This document shows positions 1 through 8,192 of a DNA stretch of 64,000 nucleotides, in pieces. Origin of the DNA: Acidipropionibacterium sp. (GTDB lineage Bacteria; Actinomycetota; Actinomycetes; Propionibacteriales; Propionibacteriaceae). Both the position numbers and the translations under genes were made by a program. The notes beneath the pieces were generated by a model that saw nothing but the letters and a program-made list of their open reading frames with translations, was not told where the DNA came from and ran no database searches. Where the stretch lies: positions 248,001 to 312,000 of the forward strand of contig JALCLH010000002.1 in NCBI GenBank assembly GCA_022647765.1, in the 5' to 3' direction. The stretch's first letter is position 1, and each line of letters starts with the position of its first letter.

Positions 1-342
1 GACCGTGGGGCGCCAGCCGGTCCCCCACTATCTGCCTCCGCTGGCCGACCGGACCGTCATCGCCCGCTGCATCGATGCCCCCGATGGTCCGCTGCCACCT
101 CGCTGGACGGTGCTGCGGGACAAGGGGCCGTTCACCCTGGAGTCCGAGAAACCCTTCTGACTAGGGTCGATGTGATGGTGTCGAAGGACTCCGGGGGTTC
201 TGGGCCGGATCCGAAACTGGTCGCCGCCCGCGAGTCGGGGGTCGCGGTGGTGATGATCTCCCGGCCTTCCGCGCCCGCCTACGGCGAGGAGGTGGCCACC
301 CCGGAACAGGCCGCGGAGTGGGTTCGCGCCCGGCTCGGCTGA
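1..342 (+). CDS. cobK: Precorrin-6A reductase, 3' end, with one frame break
   Basis: C-terminal part of CobK/CbiJ, the NAD(P)H-dependent precorrin-6A reductase of the corrin pathway. The gene enters from the left edge. Frame 2 reads a CobK-like stretch with TVGRQPVPHY and GPLPPRWTVLRDKGPFTLE, then hits a stop at 158-160. Frame 1 continues with DVMVSKDSGGSGPDPKL, the family's substrate-binding K-[DN]-S-G-G motif, and ends at TGA 340-342. Restoring one C near 157 (CCTTCTG to CCTTCCTG) rejoins the frames, so this looks like a one-base homopolymer loss. The gene converges on cobA, whose end is duplicated just downstream. Family assignment is firm; whether the break is real or an error is unknown. 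Confidence 0.8.
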   Translation, partial: DRGAPAGPPLSASAGRPDRHRPLHRCPRWSAATSLDGAAGQGAVHPGVRETLLTRVDVMVSKDSGGSGPDPKLVAARESGVAVVMISRPSAPAYGEEVATPEQAAEWVRARLG

Positions 343-346
343 GGTT

Positions 347-426
347 CCACGGATTTCTTACAAGACGAGAGCCGATTTGCGGATCAGCCCGCCGAAACCT
401 CGGTCATCTCGTAAGAAGTCCGTGGA
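347..426. repeat. 80-bp palindromic element (long hairpin) after cobK
   Basis: Arms of 15 bp, CCACGGATTTCTTAC (347-361) and GTAAGAAGTCCGTGG (412-426), pair with one mismatch; the interior shows further partial pairing (GACGAG with CTCGT). It starts 5 bp after the cobK stop. Before the toxin-antitoxin insertion, cobK and cobA would have been convergent here, so it may act as a bidirectional terminator without a U-tract. It shares size and architecture with the elements at 4035, 6416, 21794, 25528 and 61058. Confidence 0.65.
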
Positions 427-452
427 TCTGCTCGGGAGACGAGGCCGAGACG

Positions 453-504
453 GCCGCACTCGACCGAATCTCAGTGGTCCGAGGGGTGCCTCACCGCCGC
501 GTCG
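453..504 (-). repeat. 52-bp direct repeat, left copy (duplicated cobA 3' end)
   Basis: Identical over 52 bp to 1391-1442. Read on the minus strand, the repeat encodes the last ten cobA codons (DAAVRHPSDH), the stop and 18 bp beyond. This copy is detached from any cobA gene. Together the copies bracket the toxin-antitoxin pair, like the att repeats of an element inserted at a gene 3' end that restores the gene end. Confidence 0.9.
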
Positions 505-646
505 AAAACCGCAGCGAACCTCCAGCAGCCAAACGCTGGCGGGCTTTGTCGTAGTCAACCCCGCGCTTGACCCGACCAGAAACTCTCGCCGCACACGAAC
601 CAACGTGCTAGTGTGTACACACCGTTACACAAGAGGGGAGCTACTC
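505..646 (+). promoter_or_regulatory. Toxin-antitoxin promoter region with 12-bp palindromic operator
   Basis: The palindrome GTGTGTACACAC lies at 611-622, 25 bp before the antitoxin ATG. It overlaps a possible extended -10 (TGCTAGTGT, 606-614), and AGAGGGGAG just before the start serves as a Shine-Dalgarno. Antitoxins of the Phd/YefM family usually autorepress from such palindromes, with the toxin as co-repressor. Operator function is inferred from symmetry and position. Nothing else is seen between the 52-bp repeat and the gene. Confidence 0.6.
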
Positions 647-916
647 ATGAGCACAACCGTTGGTGTTCGAGAGTTCCGTCAGGGCCTCGCAGAGTACATC
701 GACCAGAGCGAGCCTGTCACCATCACGCGGCACGGGCAGACGGTCGGCCTGTTCATCCCGGTGCATCGGGATCGCAAGGCTGACATCGCGGCCTACGCCG
801 AGGCTGCGCGGAAGGCGAACGCGCTGCTCGAAGAGTGGGGCACGACCGAGGATGAAGTGGTTGCCGAGTTCGAGGTGCTGCGGAAAGCCGAGCATCAGGC
901 CGAACAGGACACATGA
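647..916 (+). CDS. Phd/YefM-type antitoxin
   Basis: An 89-residue protein starting MSTTVGVREFRQGLAEYID. This is the Phd/YefM N-terminal DNA-binding fold, with the typical SEPVTITRHGQTVGLFIPV strand pair at residues 21-40, followed by a charged helical tail that should wrap the toxin. The ATG at 647 is preferred over upstream in-frame starts because of the purine-rich ribosome site and the operator placement. Its TGA overlaps the toxin ATG by 4 bp (ATGA), implying translational coupling. It should bind DNA at 611-622 and neutralise the PIN toxin. The pair is bracketed by the 52-bp repeats. Confidence 0.85.
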   Translation: MSTTVGVREFRQGLAEYIDQSEPVTITRHGQTVGLFIPVHRDRKADIAAYAEAARKANALLEEWGTTEDEVVAEFEVLRKAEHQAEQDT

Positions 917-1338
917 CCTCGCGGCGCATCGTCCTCGATGCGAACATCCTCATCCGAGCTGTGCTCGGAAAACGTGTGCGTGAGCCCATCGAGCAGTACG
1001 GCTATGAGGTCGCGTTCTTCGTGCCTGAACTCGCGTTCGAGGAAGCGGAACGCCACCTCCCGGTAATCGCCACCAAGAGAGGCCACGACCCGAACACACT
1101 CCTCGAATCGCTCGACAGCTTGCGCCCCCTTGTGGCGACGGTGGCCGAGGAAGCGATCACTCCTCTTCGAAGTGCGGCGCTTGCGCGCATCGGCTCTCGC
1201 GATCCAATGGATTGGCCGGTTGTCGCTGCCTCGCTCGCGCTCAGTTGTCCGGTCTGGACCGAGGATCACGACTTCTTCGGCGCCGGGGTTGCCACCTGGA
1301 CAAGCGCAAACGTAGAAATCTATCTCTGCGGAGAGTGA
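913..1338 (+). CDS. PIN-domain toxin (probable RNase)
   Basis: A 141-residue PIN-domain protein, probably a Mg2+-dependent ribonuclease of the VapC-like class. Visible acidic active-site candidates: Asp in VLDANILIRA near residue 9, Glu in PELAFEEAERH, Asp in SRDPMDWP, and Asp in TEDHDFFG near the C-terminus. This is the usual spacing of the PIN carboxylate cluster. The Phd-type partner instead of VapB is a known mix-and-match pairing. Length is normal and the frame intact. The gene ends 53 bp before the right 52-bp repeat, so the repeats carry this pair and nothing else: no integrase or transposase is visible inside the 938-bp unit. Confidence 0.85.
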   Translation: MTSRRIVLDANILIRAVLGKRVREPIEQYGYEVAFFVPELAFEEAERHLPVIATKRGHDPNTLLESLDSLRPLVATVAEEAITPLRSAALARIGSRDPMDWPVVAASLALSCPVWTEDHDFFGAGVATWTSANVEIYLCGE

Positions 1339-1390
1339 AGAGACAGCGCGCTGCGCGAGTGCCCGCGCTTACCGAGAGTCCCTTGCGACA

Positions 1391-1442
1391 GCCGCACTCG
1401 ACCGAATCTCAGTGGTCCGAGGGGTGCCTCACCGCCGCGTCG
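1391..1442 (-). repeat. 52-bp direct repeat, right copy (native cobA 3' end)
   Basis: Perfect match to 453-504. Here it forms the genuine end of cobA: ten codons, the TGA at 1409-1411 and 18 bp downstream. The unit from one repeat start to the next is 938 bp. Confidence 0.9.
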
Positions 1443-2200
1443 GTGTGATCCAGATCGAGCCCGGCGACATCTCCGACCACCACGATGGCGGGCGGGCGGA
1501 CCTCTGCCGCGGCCATCTCGTCGGCCACCGAGGCCAAGGTCGTGGACATCACCGACTGGCCGGGCAACGACGCCCTGCGCACCACCGCGACCGGGGTTCC
1601 GGCGTCCAGACCGCCGCCGATGAGATCTTCGGCGATCTGGCGGATGTGCGTCACGCCCATCAGGATCACCAGAGTGGTGCCGCACTTGGCGAGCTGGCTC
1701 CAGTCGAGCACCGAGCGGGAGTCGCCGGGAGCGACGTGGCCGGAGACCACGGTGAATCCCTGCACCATGTGGCGGTGGGTGAGCGGGATTCCGGCCAGCT
1801 CCGGACCGGCGACCGACGACGTCACCCCCGGAATCACCCGGACCGGCACTCCGGCCGCCGCGCAGGCCTGCCATTCCTCGCCGCCGCGCCCGAAGACGAA
1901 GGAGTCGCCGCCCTTGAGCCGGACCACCCGCCGCCCGGCGCGAGCATGCTCGACCAGCAGCTGGTTGATCCGCTCCTGCGGCACGAAGGGACCCTGGGGC
2001 ACCTTGCCGACCGGGATCTTCTGTGCCCCGGGAGCCTCGTCGAGGACATCCTGGGGGGCCAGCCGGTCATAGAGGATCACGTCCGCCTGGCAGACGGCCT
2101 GGTATCCCGCCAGGGTGAGCAGTCCGGGGTCGCCGGGGCCACCGCCGACCAGGGTGACGGTGCCGGGCACCAGGTCTGGCGCGTACCGGGGGGTGGTCAT
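1409..2200 (-). CDS. cobA: Uroporphyrinogen-III C-methyltransferase (SUMT)
   Basis: A 263-residue SAM-dependent methyltransferase that converts uroporphyrinogen III to precorrin-2, the branch point to siroheme and cobalamin. Seen: N-terminal GTVTLVGGGPGDPGLLTLAG (residues about 12-31), the YDRLAP segment, VVRLKGGDSFVFGRGGEE, VIPGVTSSVAGPELAGIPLTHR, and a C-terminal PAIVVVGDV. All are hallmark SUMT blocks. ATG at 2200 follows a GGAG-type site. It is last in the riboswitch-led operon cobO-cbiA-cobC-cobA and overlaps the aminotransferase end by a few bases. Its frame stays open far upstream, but that is a shadow over the neighbour. Its 3' end is duplicated at 453-504. Confidence 0.93.
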   Translation of the reverse strand: MTTPRYAPDLVPGTVTLVGGGPGDPGLLTLAGYQAVCQADVILYDRLAPQDVLDEAPGAQKIPVGKVPQGPFVPQERINQLLVEHARAGRRVVRLKGGDSFVFGRGGEEWQACAAAGVPVRVIPGVTSSVAGPELAGIPLTHRHMVQGFTVVSGHVAPGDSRSVLDWSQLAKCGTTLVILMGVTHIRQIAEDLIGGGLDAGTPVAVVRRASLPGQSVMSTTLASVADEMAAAEVRPPAIVVVGDVAGLDLDHTDAAVRHPSDH

Positions 2201-3301
2201 CGGGGGTTCTCCTTGGAGTTGTCTGGTTGAGAGTCGTGGGGCAGAGGGTTCTGGAGCTCGCGGCTGCAGCAACGCCGCTGATCGCCTCGACGAGACCGGC
2301 ATGGGTCGCCGGGGTCGCGCACGGCCAGCCGGATCCAGGTCGGGCCGAGACCGGGGAAGGTCTCCCCGCGCCTCACCGCGAAACCCCGCTCGGCCAGCGG
2401 CCGGCGGATCGACCGCAGCGGGTCGATCGACGAGGTGTCGACGAGCACGAAGGGGGCCTGAGAGTCGATGACCGTCAGCCCGATTGTCCGCAATCTCCCG
2501 GTCAGGTCCTCGCGCAATCCCTGGAAGCGCCTCAGCGAGACCCATCCGGTGCTGCTCGGCCGCGGCGGAGCAGCAGGCGATCATCGCGGCGATCGCGGGG
2601 GTCGACACCGACCACGGCGGCTGCTGGGCGGCCAGCCGGGCGATGAGGCGCGGGTCCCCGACGACGTATCCGGCGCGGATCCCGGCGAGGCCGTAGGTCT
2701 TGGTGAGGGAGCGCAGCACCAGCAGTCCCTCCATGTCCTCGCTGATGAGGGACTGTGCGCCGTCTGTGGCGTCCATGAAGGCCTCGTCCACCACCAGCAC
2801 CCGGCCCGGCCTGCTCAAGGACTTCAGCACCTCGGCAGGATGCAGCACTCCGTCGGGTTGGTCGGATTGCCGACCACGATCAGATCGGCGTCCCGGGGCA
2901 CCACCGCCGGGTTGAGCTGGAAGCCGTCGGCCGGGCCCAGGAGCAACCGGTCGACCCTGGTGACCGGCGGCGCGCAGGGCCGCCTCGGGCTCGGTGAACT
3001 GCGGGTGGATGACGACCGGATGACGCGGATGGAGCGCCCGGGCGAGCAGGACGAAGCCCTCCGCGCCGCCGCTGGTGGGCAGCACCATCGCCGGGTCGAC
3101 GCCGTGATGGTCGGCCAGCGCCTGCCGTGCGGGCTCGGGATCCGGATACTTCGCCCAACCCGACGAGGTGGCGGCGATCGCGTCGACAAGCCAGGCCGGG
3201 GTCCGGTCGACGCGGACGTTGACGGCGAGGTCGACCAGGCCGGGCGCGGCATCGCTGTCGCCGTGGTGAAGGAGGTCGGGCTCGGTGGGCGGCGCGGGCA
3301 C
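2197..3301 (-). CDS. CobC/CobD-type PLP aminotransferase, frame broken about four times
   Basis: PLP fold-type I protein of the HisC-like group found in cobalamin clusters (CobC / threonine-phosphate decarboxylase CobD), supplying the aminopropanol arm. Seen in order across frames: LLHHGDSDAAPGLVDLAVNV at the N-terminus, PTSGGAEGFVLLARAL, DADLIVVGNPTNPT, VLVVDEAFMD, the PLP-lysine block LRSLTKTYGLAGIRAGYV, and FPGLGPTWIRLAVRDP. Frames change near 2962, 2856, 2550 and 2318, two of them at G or C runs. No stop separates it from the rejoined cbiA frame; a GTG at 3301 is a possible start, so overlap or fusion with CbiA is possible. The exact 3' end is uncertain. Confidence 0.75.
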
Positions 3302-4968
3302 AATCTCTTGCGCAGCCTTCTCTTGCGCAGCCTTCCGGGAGGTGCTCGGGGAGTCCGCCAGCAGCGCAGTCTTGTTCGCAGTGTCCGAAGGGGCAGGTGA
3401 AGACCCTCCGTACCTCCACGCCTCGGCCGCGAACCGGGCCGCACATCCGGCTGACCGGCCCAGTGCAGATGCAGGTAGGAGGCGTGAACAGTCGGTCGCC
3501 CGATTCCAGCCGGATCCAGCGAGACCCCTTCGAGCCGCTCGGTGCCGTCGGGCATGGTGAACCGCCAGGCCGGAGTCGGCACCTCCCCGGTGATCCCGGT
3601 GCGGTGGAACTCGTGGCCGATCACCCTCTCCCCCGCCCTGGCGAGCAGGGTGTCGGAACCGGCGACCGCATCGCGGTACCCCATCGTGAGCCGCGGCCGC
3701 ATCGCGGCGTCCAGATCCAGCACGCCGGTCATCGGATGACCGTCGAAGGTGCGGCACAGCATCAACAGCCCGGCGCACTCCGCGACCACCGGCATCCCCG
3801 CGGCGACGTGGCGTCGGATCGAGGCGTGCAGGGAGCGGTTGGCGGCGAGCTCGGCGGCGTGCATCTCCGGGAACCCGCCGCCCAGGTACAGCCCCGAGAC
3901 TCCGTCGGGCAGGGCCGGGTCGGTGAGCGGGTCGACCTCGACGATCCGGCAGCCGGCGGCCTCCAGCAGTTCAGTGGTCTCTGCGTAGCGGAAGGTGAAG
4001 GCCCGCCCGGAGGCCATCGCGATGAGCGGGGTGAACATTTCACTCGCGTAAGAGCGGTTTCCGAACTCCGCAGGCGCAAGACCGCGCTTAGGCGAGTGAA
4101 ATGTCGCCTTGCCATCGAAGCCAGCGCCCGAATCCACCCCAGAACAGCCCCTGACAGCCTCCAGAACCGGCCATGCATCGCTGCCCCGCAGTGCCTCGGC
4201 CGAGTTCCACGGCCGCACAGCGAGATCCGGCGCCGAGGAGGCGACCCCCAGCACGGCGTCCAGATCGACATGGTCCGCGATCAGCCCGGCGAGGGCCTCC
4301 ACCTGGGCCGCGGAGGCATCGCGTTCGGCGGCGGGCACCAGCCCCAGGTGCCGCGAGGGCACGAAGATCTCCCGATCGGTCGGGATCTCGCCGAGCACCG
4401 GAATCCCCAGGCCCTCCACCCCGCGCCGGATCTCCGCGCCGTGCCGGGCCGAGGACACCCGGTTGAGCACCACGCCGGCAACCGTGACATCGGGATCGAA
4501 ACCCGCCAGTCCGGCGACCACTGCGGCATGGGTCAGCGAGGCGTGGGAGGAGTCCACCACCAGCACGACCGGGGTCCCGGTGAGCCGGGCGATCTCGGCC
4601 GAGGAACCCGCGCCGTCGCCGAGCCGCCCGTCGAACAGACCCATCACGCCCTCCACCACGGCGATGTCGGCCGGGTCGGGGGTGAGGAATCCGTGCGCCA
4701 GCAGCGGCGCCATCAACTGCGGCCCGCACATCACAGAGTCGAGGTTGCGCCCCGGCCGGCCAGCGGCGAGCGCGTGGTATCCGGGGTCGATGTAGTCGGG
4801 GCCGACCTTGAACGGCGCCACCTCATGACCTGCCAGTCGCAGGGCGGCCATCAGCCCGGTGGCGACGGTGGTCTTGCCGCCGCCGGAGGCCGGGGCGGCG
4901 ATGAGGATCCGCGGCAGGCTCAGCGGCGCGGCATCTGACGACGATCCGGTGCTCGATGCGTTCACCAT
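3302..4968 (-). CDS. cbiA: Cobyrinate a,c-diamide synthase, 3' frame break and palindrome insert
   Basis: Glutamine-dependent ATP amidase forming the a,c-diamide of (hydrogeno)cobyrinate. Seen: P-loop APASGGGKTTVATGLMAAL (residues 26-44), FKVGPDYIDPGYHA, GVMGLFDG, VVLVVDSSHAS, then the amidotransferase half with LYLGGGFPEMHA, the nucleophile block VVAECAGLLML and GHEFHRTG. It starts at ATG 4968, overlapping the cobO stop by 7 bp. About 25 codons in the linker before IAMASGRAFTFRYAE come from a 70-bp palindromic element (4035-4104). Near 3451 the frame shifts to one reading RFAAEAWRYGG, and that frame runs on into the aminotransferase without a stop. Confidence 0.85.
4035..4104. repeat. 70-bp palindromic element inside cbiA
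   Basis: Perfect 13-bp ends ACATTTCACTCGC and GCGAGTGAAATGT, extendable to 18 bp with one mismatch, around a partly self-complementary core (AGCGGT with ACCGCG). The same ends occur at 21794-21872. It sits inside the translated cbiA linker without breaking the frame, like the protein-embedded palindromic elements known from Rickettsia. Confidence 0.8.
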
Positions 4969-5574
4969 TCGATCCCCGCCTGTCCGCGCTGTCCGGTGTC
5001 GAAGGGATGCTTGACCTTGGTCATCTCGGTCACCAGATCGGCGGCGTCGACAAGCTTCTGGGGGCGTTCCGGCCGGTGATCACCACATGCTGCACGCCGG
5101 GGCGATCGCGCAGCGTCGCGACCACCTCGTCGACGTCGATCCACCCCCAGGTCAGTGGGTAGCAGAACTCGTCGAGCAGGTAGAAGTCCAGGGCCTCCTC
5201 GGCGAGCAGCTCGCGGATGTGACGCCATCCCTCCCGCGCCACCTCGGCCGGGTCGGTCTCGGCGGAGAAGGCCCGGGTCCACGACCAGCCGGTGCCCATC
5301 GTCTCCCAGCTGACCGGCCCGCCCTCGCCGGTCTGGTCGTGCAGGCGTCCCAGCGCCTCAGGGCGGCGTGCTCGCCGGGGTGCCAGCGCCCCGACTTGAT
5401 GAATTGGAAGACGCCGACCGACCAGCCCTGGTGCCAGGCGCGCAGTGCGGTGCCCATCGCGGCCGTGGTCTTGCCCTTGCCCTCGCCGGTGTTGACCGCC
5501 AGGATCGGCCGAAGCCGGCGCTGACGGGTGGACAATCCGTCGTCTGGCTCGCCGATGGTCTGTGCGTGCGGCAT
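4962..5574 (-). CDS. cobO: Corrinoid adenosyltransferase, two frame breaks
   Basis: ATP:co(I)rrinoid adenosyltransferase of the CobO/BtuR family, about 200 residues when repaired. Seen: P-loop ILAVNTGEGKGKTTAAMG near the N-terminus, VGVFQFIKSGRWHPGEHA, then GRLHDQTGEGGPVSWETMG, LLDEFCYPLTWGWID, VVITGR, and the C-terminus LVDAADLVTEMTKVKHPF. The frame breaks near 5359 (one G lost in CCCTGGAG) and near 5065 (one C lost in a C run). ATG 5574 is chosen for the strong GAGGAGG site 8 bp upstream. It is the first gene behind the cobalamin riboswitch and overlaps cbiA. Confidence 0.85.
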
Positions 5575-5639
5575 GCCGGTGACCTCCTCGCGGGTCCTCG
5601 CCCACATCGCGTCCCCGATGACATCACGGGGTGCCGGAG

Positions 5640-5760
5640 GAGATGACCTGGCTTGCGCTGATGCGCTCACAGTGGCGGGACCGCTCCGGATTTCGGGACG
5701 GGACGCCGCCCCGGCACCGGGATTCCTCCCGACCGGCCGTTGGCGATTGTGTCACAAGTT
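5640..5760 (-). ncRNA. Cobalamin riboswitch leader
   Basis: On the minus strand upstream of cobO are the hallmark elements of the AdoCbl/B12 aptamer in the expected order: GGGAGGAATCCCGGTG (about 5715-5730), AATCCGGAGCGG, the core GGTCCCGCCACTGTGA (5667-5682), and the B12-box-like AGCCAGGTCA (5644-5653). The first cobO codon lies about 65 nt further on, with a short hairpin (CCCCGTGATGTCATCGGGG) before the ribosome site, so translational control by B12 is likely. Boundaries are approximate; a covariance-model search would fix them. Confidence 0.9.
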
Positions 5761-5789
5761 CCCACGAAGTCCCTCGTAGGGTGTGCCCC

Positions 5790-6377
5790 ATGACCCACGA
5801 TCCCGACACCACACTCCTGGGACGCACTCCCGGGCTGGGCGAGGAGCACTTCGCCCATGACGGCCTCATCACCAAGCACCCGATCCGCGCGATGGCGCTG
5901 GCCGCCCTGCGCCCGCTGCCCGGCCGGCTGCTGTGGGACCTGGGCACCGGGGCCGGATCGGTGGCCGTCGAATGGTGCCGCACCGATCCCACCTGCCATG
6001 CCATCGGCATCGAGCGGCGCGCCGATCGGGCGGCCAACGCCCGGCCGAACGCCGAGGCCCTCACCCTGCCGGGCCAGTTCGAGATCATCGAGGCCGACCT
6101 CGCACAGGGCCTGCCGGAGCTGCCCGACCCGGACGCCGTGTTCATCGGCGGCGGGGCAACCCGCGAACTGGCCGAGAGGTGTCGCGAGAGGCTGTCGGCC
6201 GGCGGCCGGTTCGTCATCCACGGCGTGACCATCGAGGCCGAGACCCTGCTCGCCCAGCTGCACGCGGAATGGGGCGGCGAGCTGATGAGGGTCGGCGTGG
6301 AGACCGCGGACCGCATCGGCAGGCTGCACGGCTGGAAGCCCGCCCGCACCGTCGTGGCATGGAGCTGGATCAAGTAG
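5790..6377 (+). CDS. cbiT: Precorrin-6Y/cobalt-precorrin-7 C15-methyltransferase (decarboxylating)
   Basis: A 195-residue class I SAM methyltransferase of the CbiT/CobL-C type, methylating C15 with loss of the C12 acetate carboxyl. Seen: GLGEEHFAHDGLITKHPIRA at the N-terminus, as in stand-alone CbiT; the SAM loop LLWDLGTGAGSVAVEW (residues 47-62); IGIERRADRAANARPNAE; and PDAVFIGGGATREL. The frame is intact. It is divergent from the riboswitch-led operon and 200 bp before cbiC on the same strand. The matching C5-methylase half (CbiE) is not in the window. Confidence 0.92.
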   Translation: MTHDPDTTLLGRTPGLGEEHFAHDGLITKHPIRAMALAALRPLPGRLLWDLGTGAGSVAVEWCRTDPTCHAIGIERRADRAANARPNAEALTLPGQFEIIEADLAQGLPELPDPDAVFIGGGATRELAERCRERLSAGGRFVIHGVTIEAETLLAQLHAEWGGELMRVGVETADRIGRLHGWKPARTVVAWSWIK

Positions 6378-6415
6378 CCGGAAGCGGCGGCCAGGGCAGA
6401 GCGCCGAGGAACGAT

Positions 6416-6492
6416 GGTCCCGATCACTCCCGACACGCCGTGAATCTGCGCTCGCGGCGCCGGAACACGCCCTGACGGGAGTGATCGGGACC
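6416..6492. repeat. 77-bp palindromic repeat, copy 1
   Basis: Perfect 17-bp ends GGTCCCGATCACTCCCG and CGGGAGTGATCGGGACC with a 43-bp core. A second copy of identical length lies at 25528-25604, matching at about 73 of 77 positions. It lies between cbiT and cbiC, so if transcribed it forms a stable hairpin between co-directional genes. Confidence 0.88.
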
Positions 6493-6580
6493 CGTGACCG
6501 GCGCTCGCCGCGACCCGGCTACGCTCGACCCAGGTCGGGGCGGCAGTCCCAAAGCAAGAGAGCACAGACAACGAGCCAAG

Positions 6581-7262
6581 ATGAGCACAGACGAGGAGTC
6601 ACAGGTGGGTCACCAGTACGTCAACAACGGGGCCGACATCTATCGGGAGTCCGTTCCGGATCATCCGCGCAGAAGGCGGACCTGGATCGCTTCCCGACCG
6701 ACGTGGAGCACGTCGTGGTGCGGATGATCCATGCCGCTGCCGATCCCGCGATCGCCGCCGACATCGCCTTCACCCCCGGACGTGACGGCGTCGGCCAGGC
6801 GGGCGCTGGAGAAGGGCGCCCCGATCCTGTGCGACTCCTCGATGACCGCCACCGGGATCATCCGGTCCCGGCTGCCCCGCGACAACGAGGTGGTCTGCCA
6901 CATCAAGGAGCCGCGGCTGGCCGAGCTGGCGCGCGCCCGGCACACCACCAAGACCTGCGCCGCGGTGGACATGTGGGTCGCCGACGGCCAGCTTCAGGAC
7001 GCCGTGGTGGCGATCGGCAACGCGCCGACAGCCCTGTTCCGGCTGCTCGAGGTGGTGTCCGAGACCGGACAGAAGCCAGCTGCCGTGGTCGGAATCCCAG
7101 GTCGGATTCGTCGGGGCCGCGGAGTCCAAGCAGGCCCTGGTGGACTCCGACCTCGGCCTGGAGTACCTCACCCTGCTGGGACGCCGCGGCGGATCGGCGA
7201 TCGCGGTGGCCGCGATCAACGCGATCTCCTCCCTCGACGAGCTGGAGAACTCCCACATCTGA
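6581..7262 (+). CDS. cbiC: Precorrin-8X methylmutase, four frame breaks
   Basis: CobH/CbiC moves the C11 methyl of precorrin-8X to C12, giving hydrogenobyrinate. Seen in three frames: YVNNGADIYRES at the N-terminus, ADLDRFPTDVEHVVVRMIHA, GAPILCDSSMTATGI with the family's substrate-site residues, LPRDNEVVCHI, HTTKTCAAVDMW, then VGFVGAAESKQALV and SAIAVAAINAI at the C-terminus. Removing one base each near 6654, 6674, 6779 and 7103 restores a full-length protein of about 222 residues. Four insertions in one short gene is unusual. Start is ATG 6581; the GTG at 6605 is an alternative. Confidence 0.82.
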
Positions 7263-7298
7263 AAGATCTCAGCACTCTGACGGATCCCAGCGCACCGA

Positions 7299-8192
7299 CT
7301 ACTTCATGGTGCCCTGGGACACCGAACCCTGCAGCTGACGCTGGAAGATGATGTAGACGATCAGCACCGGAAGAATGGTGAGGACCACCGAGGCGAACAG
7401 CGCGCCGAAGTCGACCTCGTAATTCGTCCTGGCGGCGAAGGCGGCCAGCCCCTGGGAGAGCACGTAATTGCTCGTGTTCGTGTTGAGGGCCACCGGGATC
7501 AGGTACTGGTTCCACAGGCCGAGGAAGTTGAAGATGGCCACCGAGGCGAAACCGGGCTTGGCCATCGGCAGCATGACCAGGAAGAAGGTCGTCCACTCCC
7601 CCGCACCGTCGATCTCGGCCGCCTCGTAGATCTCATTCGGCAACGTCTTGAAGAAGGCGTACAGGAAGAACACCGTGAACGGCAGCGCGAAGGCCACATA
7701 GGTGATGATGAGGCCCGGTCGGGTGTTGAGCAGGCCCAGATTCTTCAGGGTGAAGAACAGCGGCACCACGGCCAGGAAGATCGGGAAGGTGTTCCCGGCC
7801 AGGAACAGCACATAGATGACCTTGTTGCCGTAGAACTTGAACCGCGCCAGCACATAGGCCGACATCGCGCCGAACACCATCACCAGGATGAGTGCGCCGA
7901 ACACGACGATGACGGTGTTGATGAAGTAGTCGCCGATCCCGGCGGTGGTCCACGCATTGCTGAAGTTCTTCCACTGCAGCTTCTTCGGCAGCGCGAAGGG
8001 GGAGGAGAAGATCTCGGTCGTCGTCTTGAAGGAGCTGAGCAGGGTCCACAGCAGCGGCCCGACAACGATGATCGACCAGATGATGAGCAGGATGTGGGCG
8101 ACCGTCGAGACGGTCTTGTCCCCCCTGGTGGCCTTGACGTGATGAACCGCGACCTCATCCGCCCGCAGCGGCGCGGTCAGTGTATTGCTCAT
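7299..8192 (-). CDS. Carbohydrate ABC importer, inner-membrane permease (MalG-like)
   Basis: A 297-residue permease of the CUT1 sugar-transporter family with about six transmembrane segments (for example HILLIIWSIIVVGPLLWTLL and ALILVMVFGAMSAYVLA). It carries the cytoplasmic coupling loop EIYEAAEIDGAGEWTTFFLVMLP-like near residues 190-212, which docks on the ATPase. ATG 8192 overlaps the stop of the upstream permease by 4 bp (ATGA). No ATPase gene is nearby, so it probably uses a shared MsiK-type ATPase, as is usual for actinobacterial CUT1 systems. Confidence 0.88.
   Translation of the reverse strand: MSNTLTAPLRADEVAVHHVKATRGDKTVSTVAHILLIIWSIIVVGPLLWTLLSSFKTTTEIFSSPFALPKKLQWKNFSNAWTTAGIGDYFINTVIVVFGALILVMVFGAMSAYVLARFKFYGNKVIYVLFLAGNTFPIFLAVVPLFFTLKNLGLLNTRPGLIITYVAFALPFTVFFLYAFFKTLPNEIYEAAEIDGAGEWTTFFLVMLPMAKPGFASVAIFNFLGLWNQYLIPVALNTNTSNYVLSQGLAAFAARTNYEVDFGALFASVVLTILPVLIVYIIFQRQLQGSVSQGTMK

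Noticed and set aside
1409-3778. One 789-residue open frame covering cobA, cobC and part of cbiA
   Set aside because: Only the cobA part and fragments of the aminotransferase are homologous; the rest is a non-coding frame held open by high GC and indels.
3397-4938. Long plus-strand ORF antisense to cbiA
   Set aside because: Composition and motifs are those of a shadow frame; the minus strand carries all CbiA motifs.
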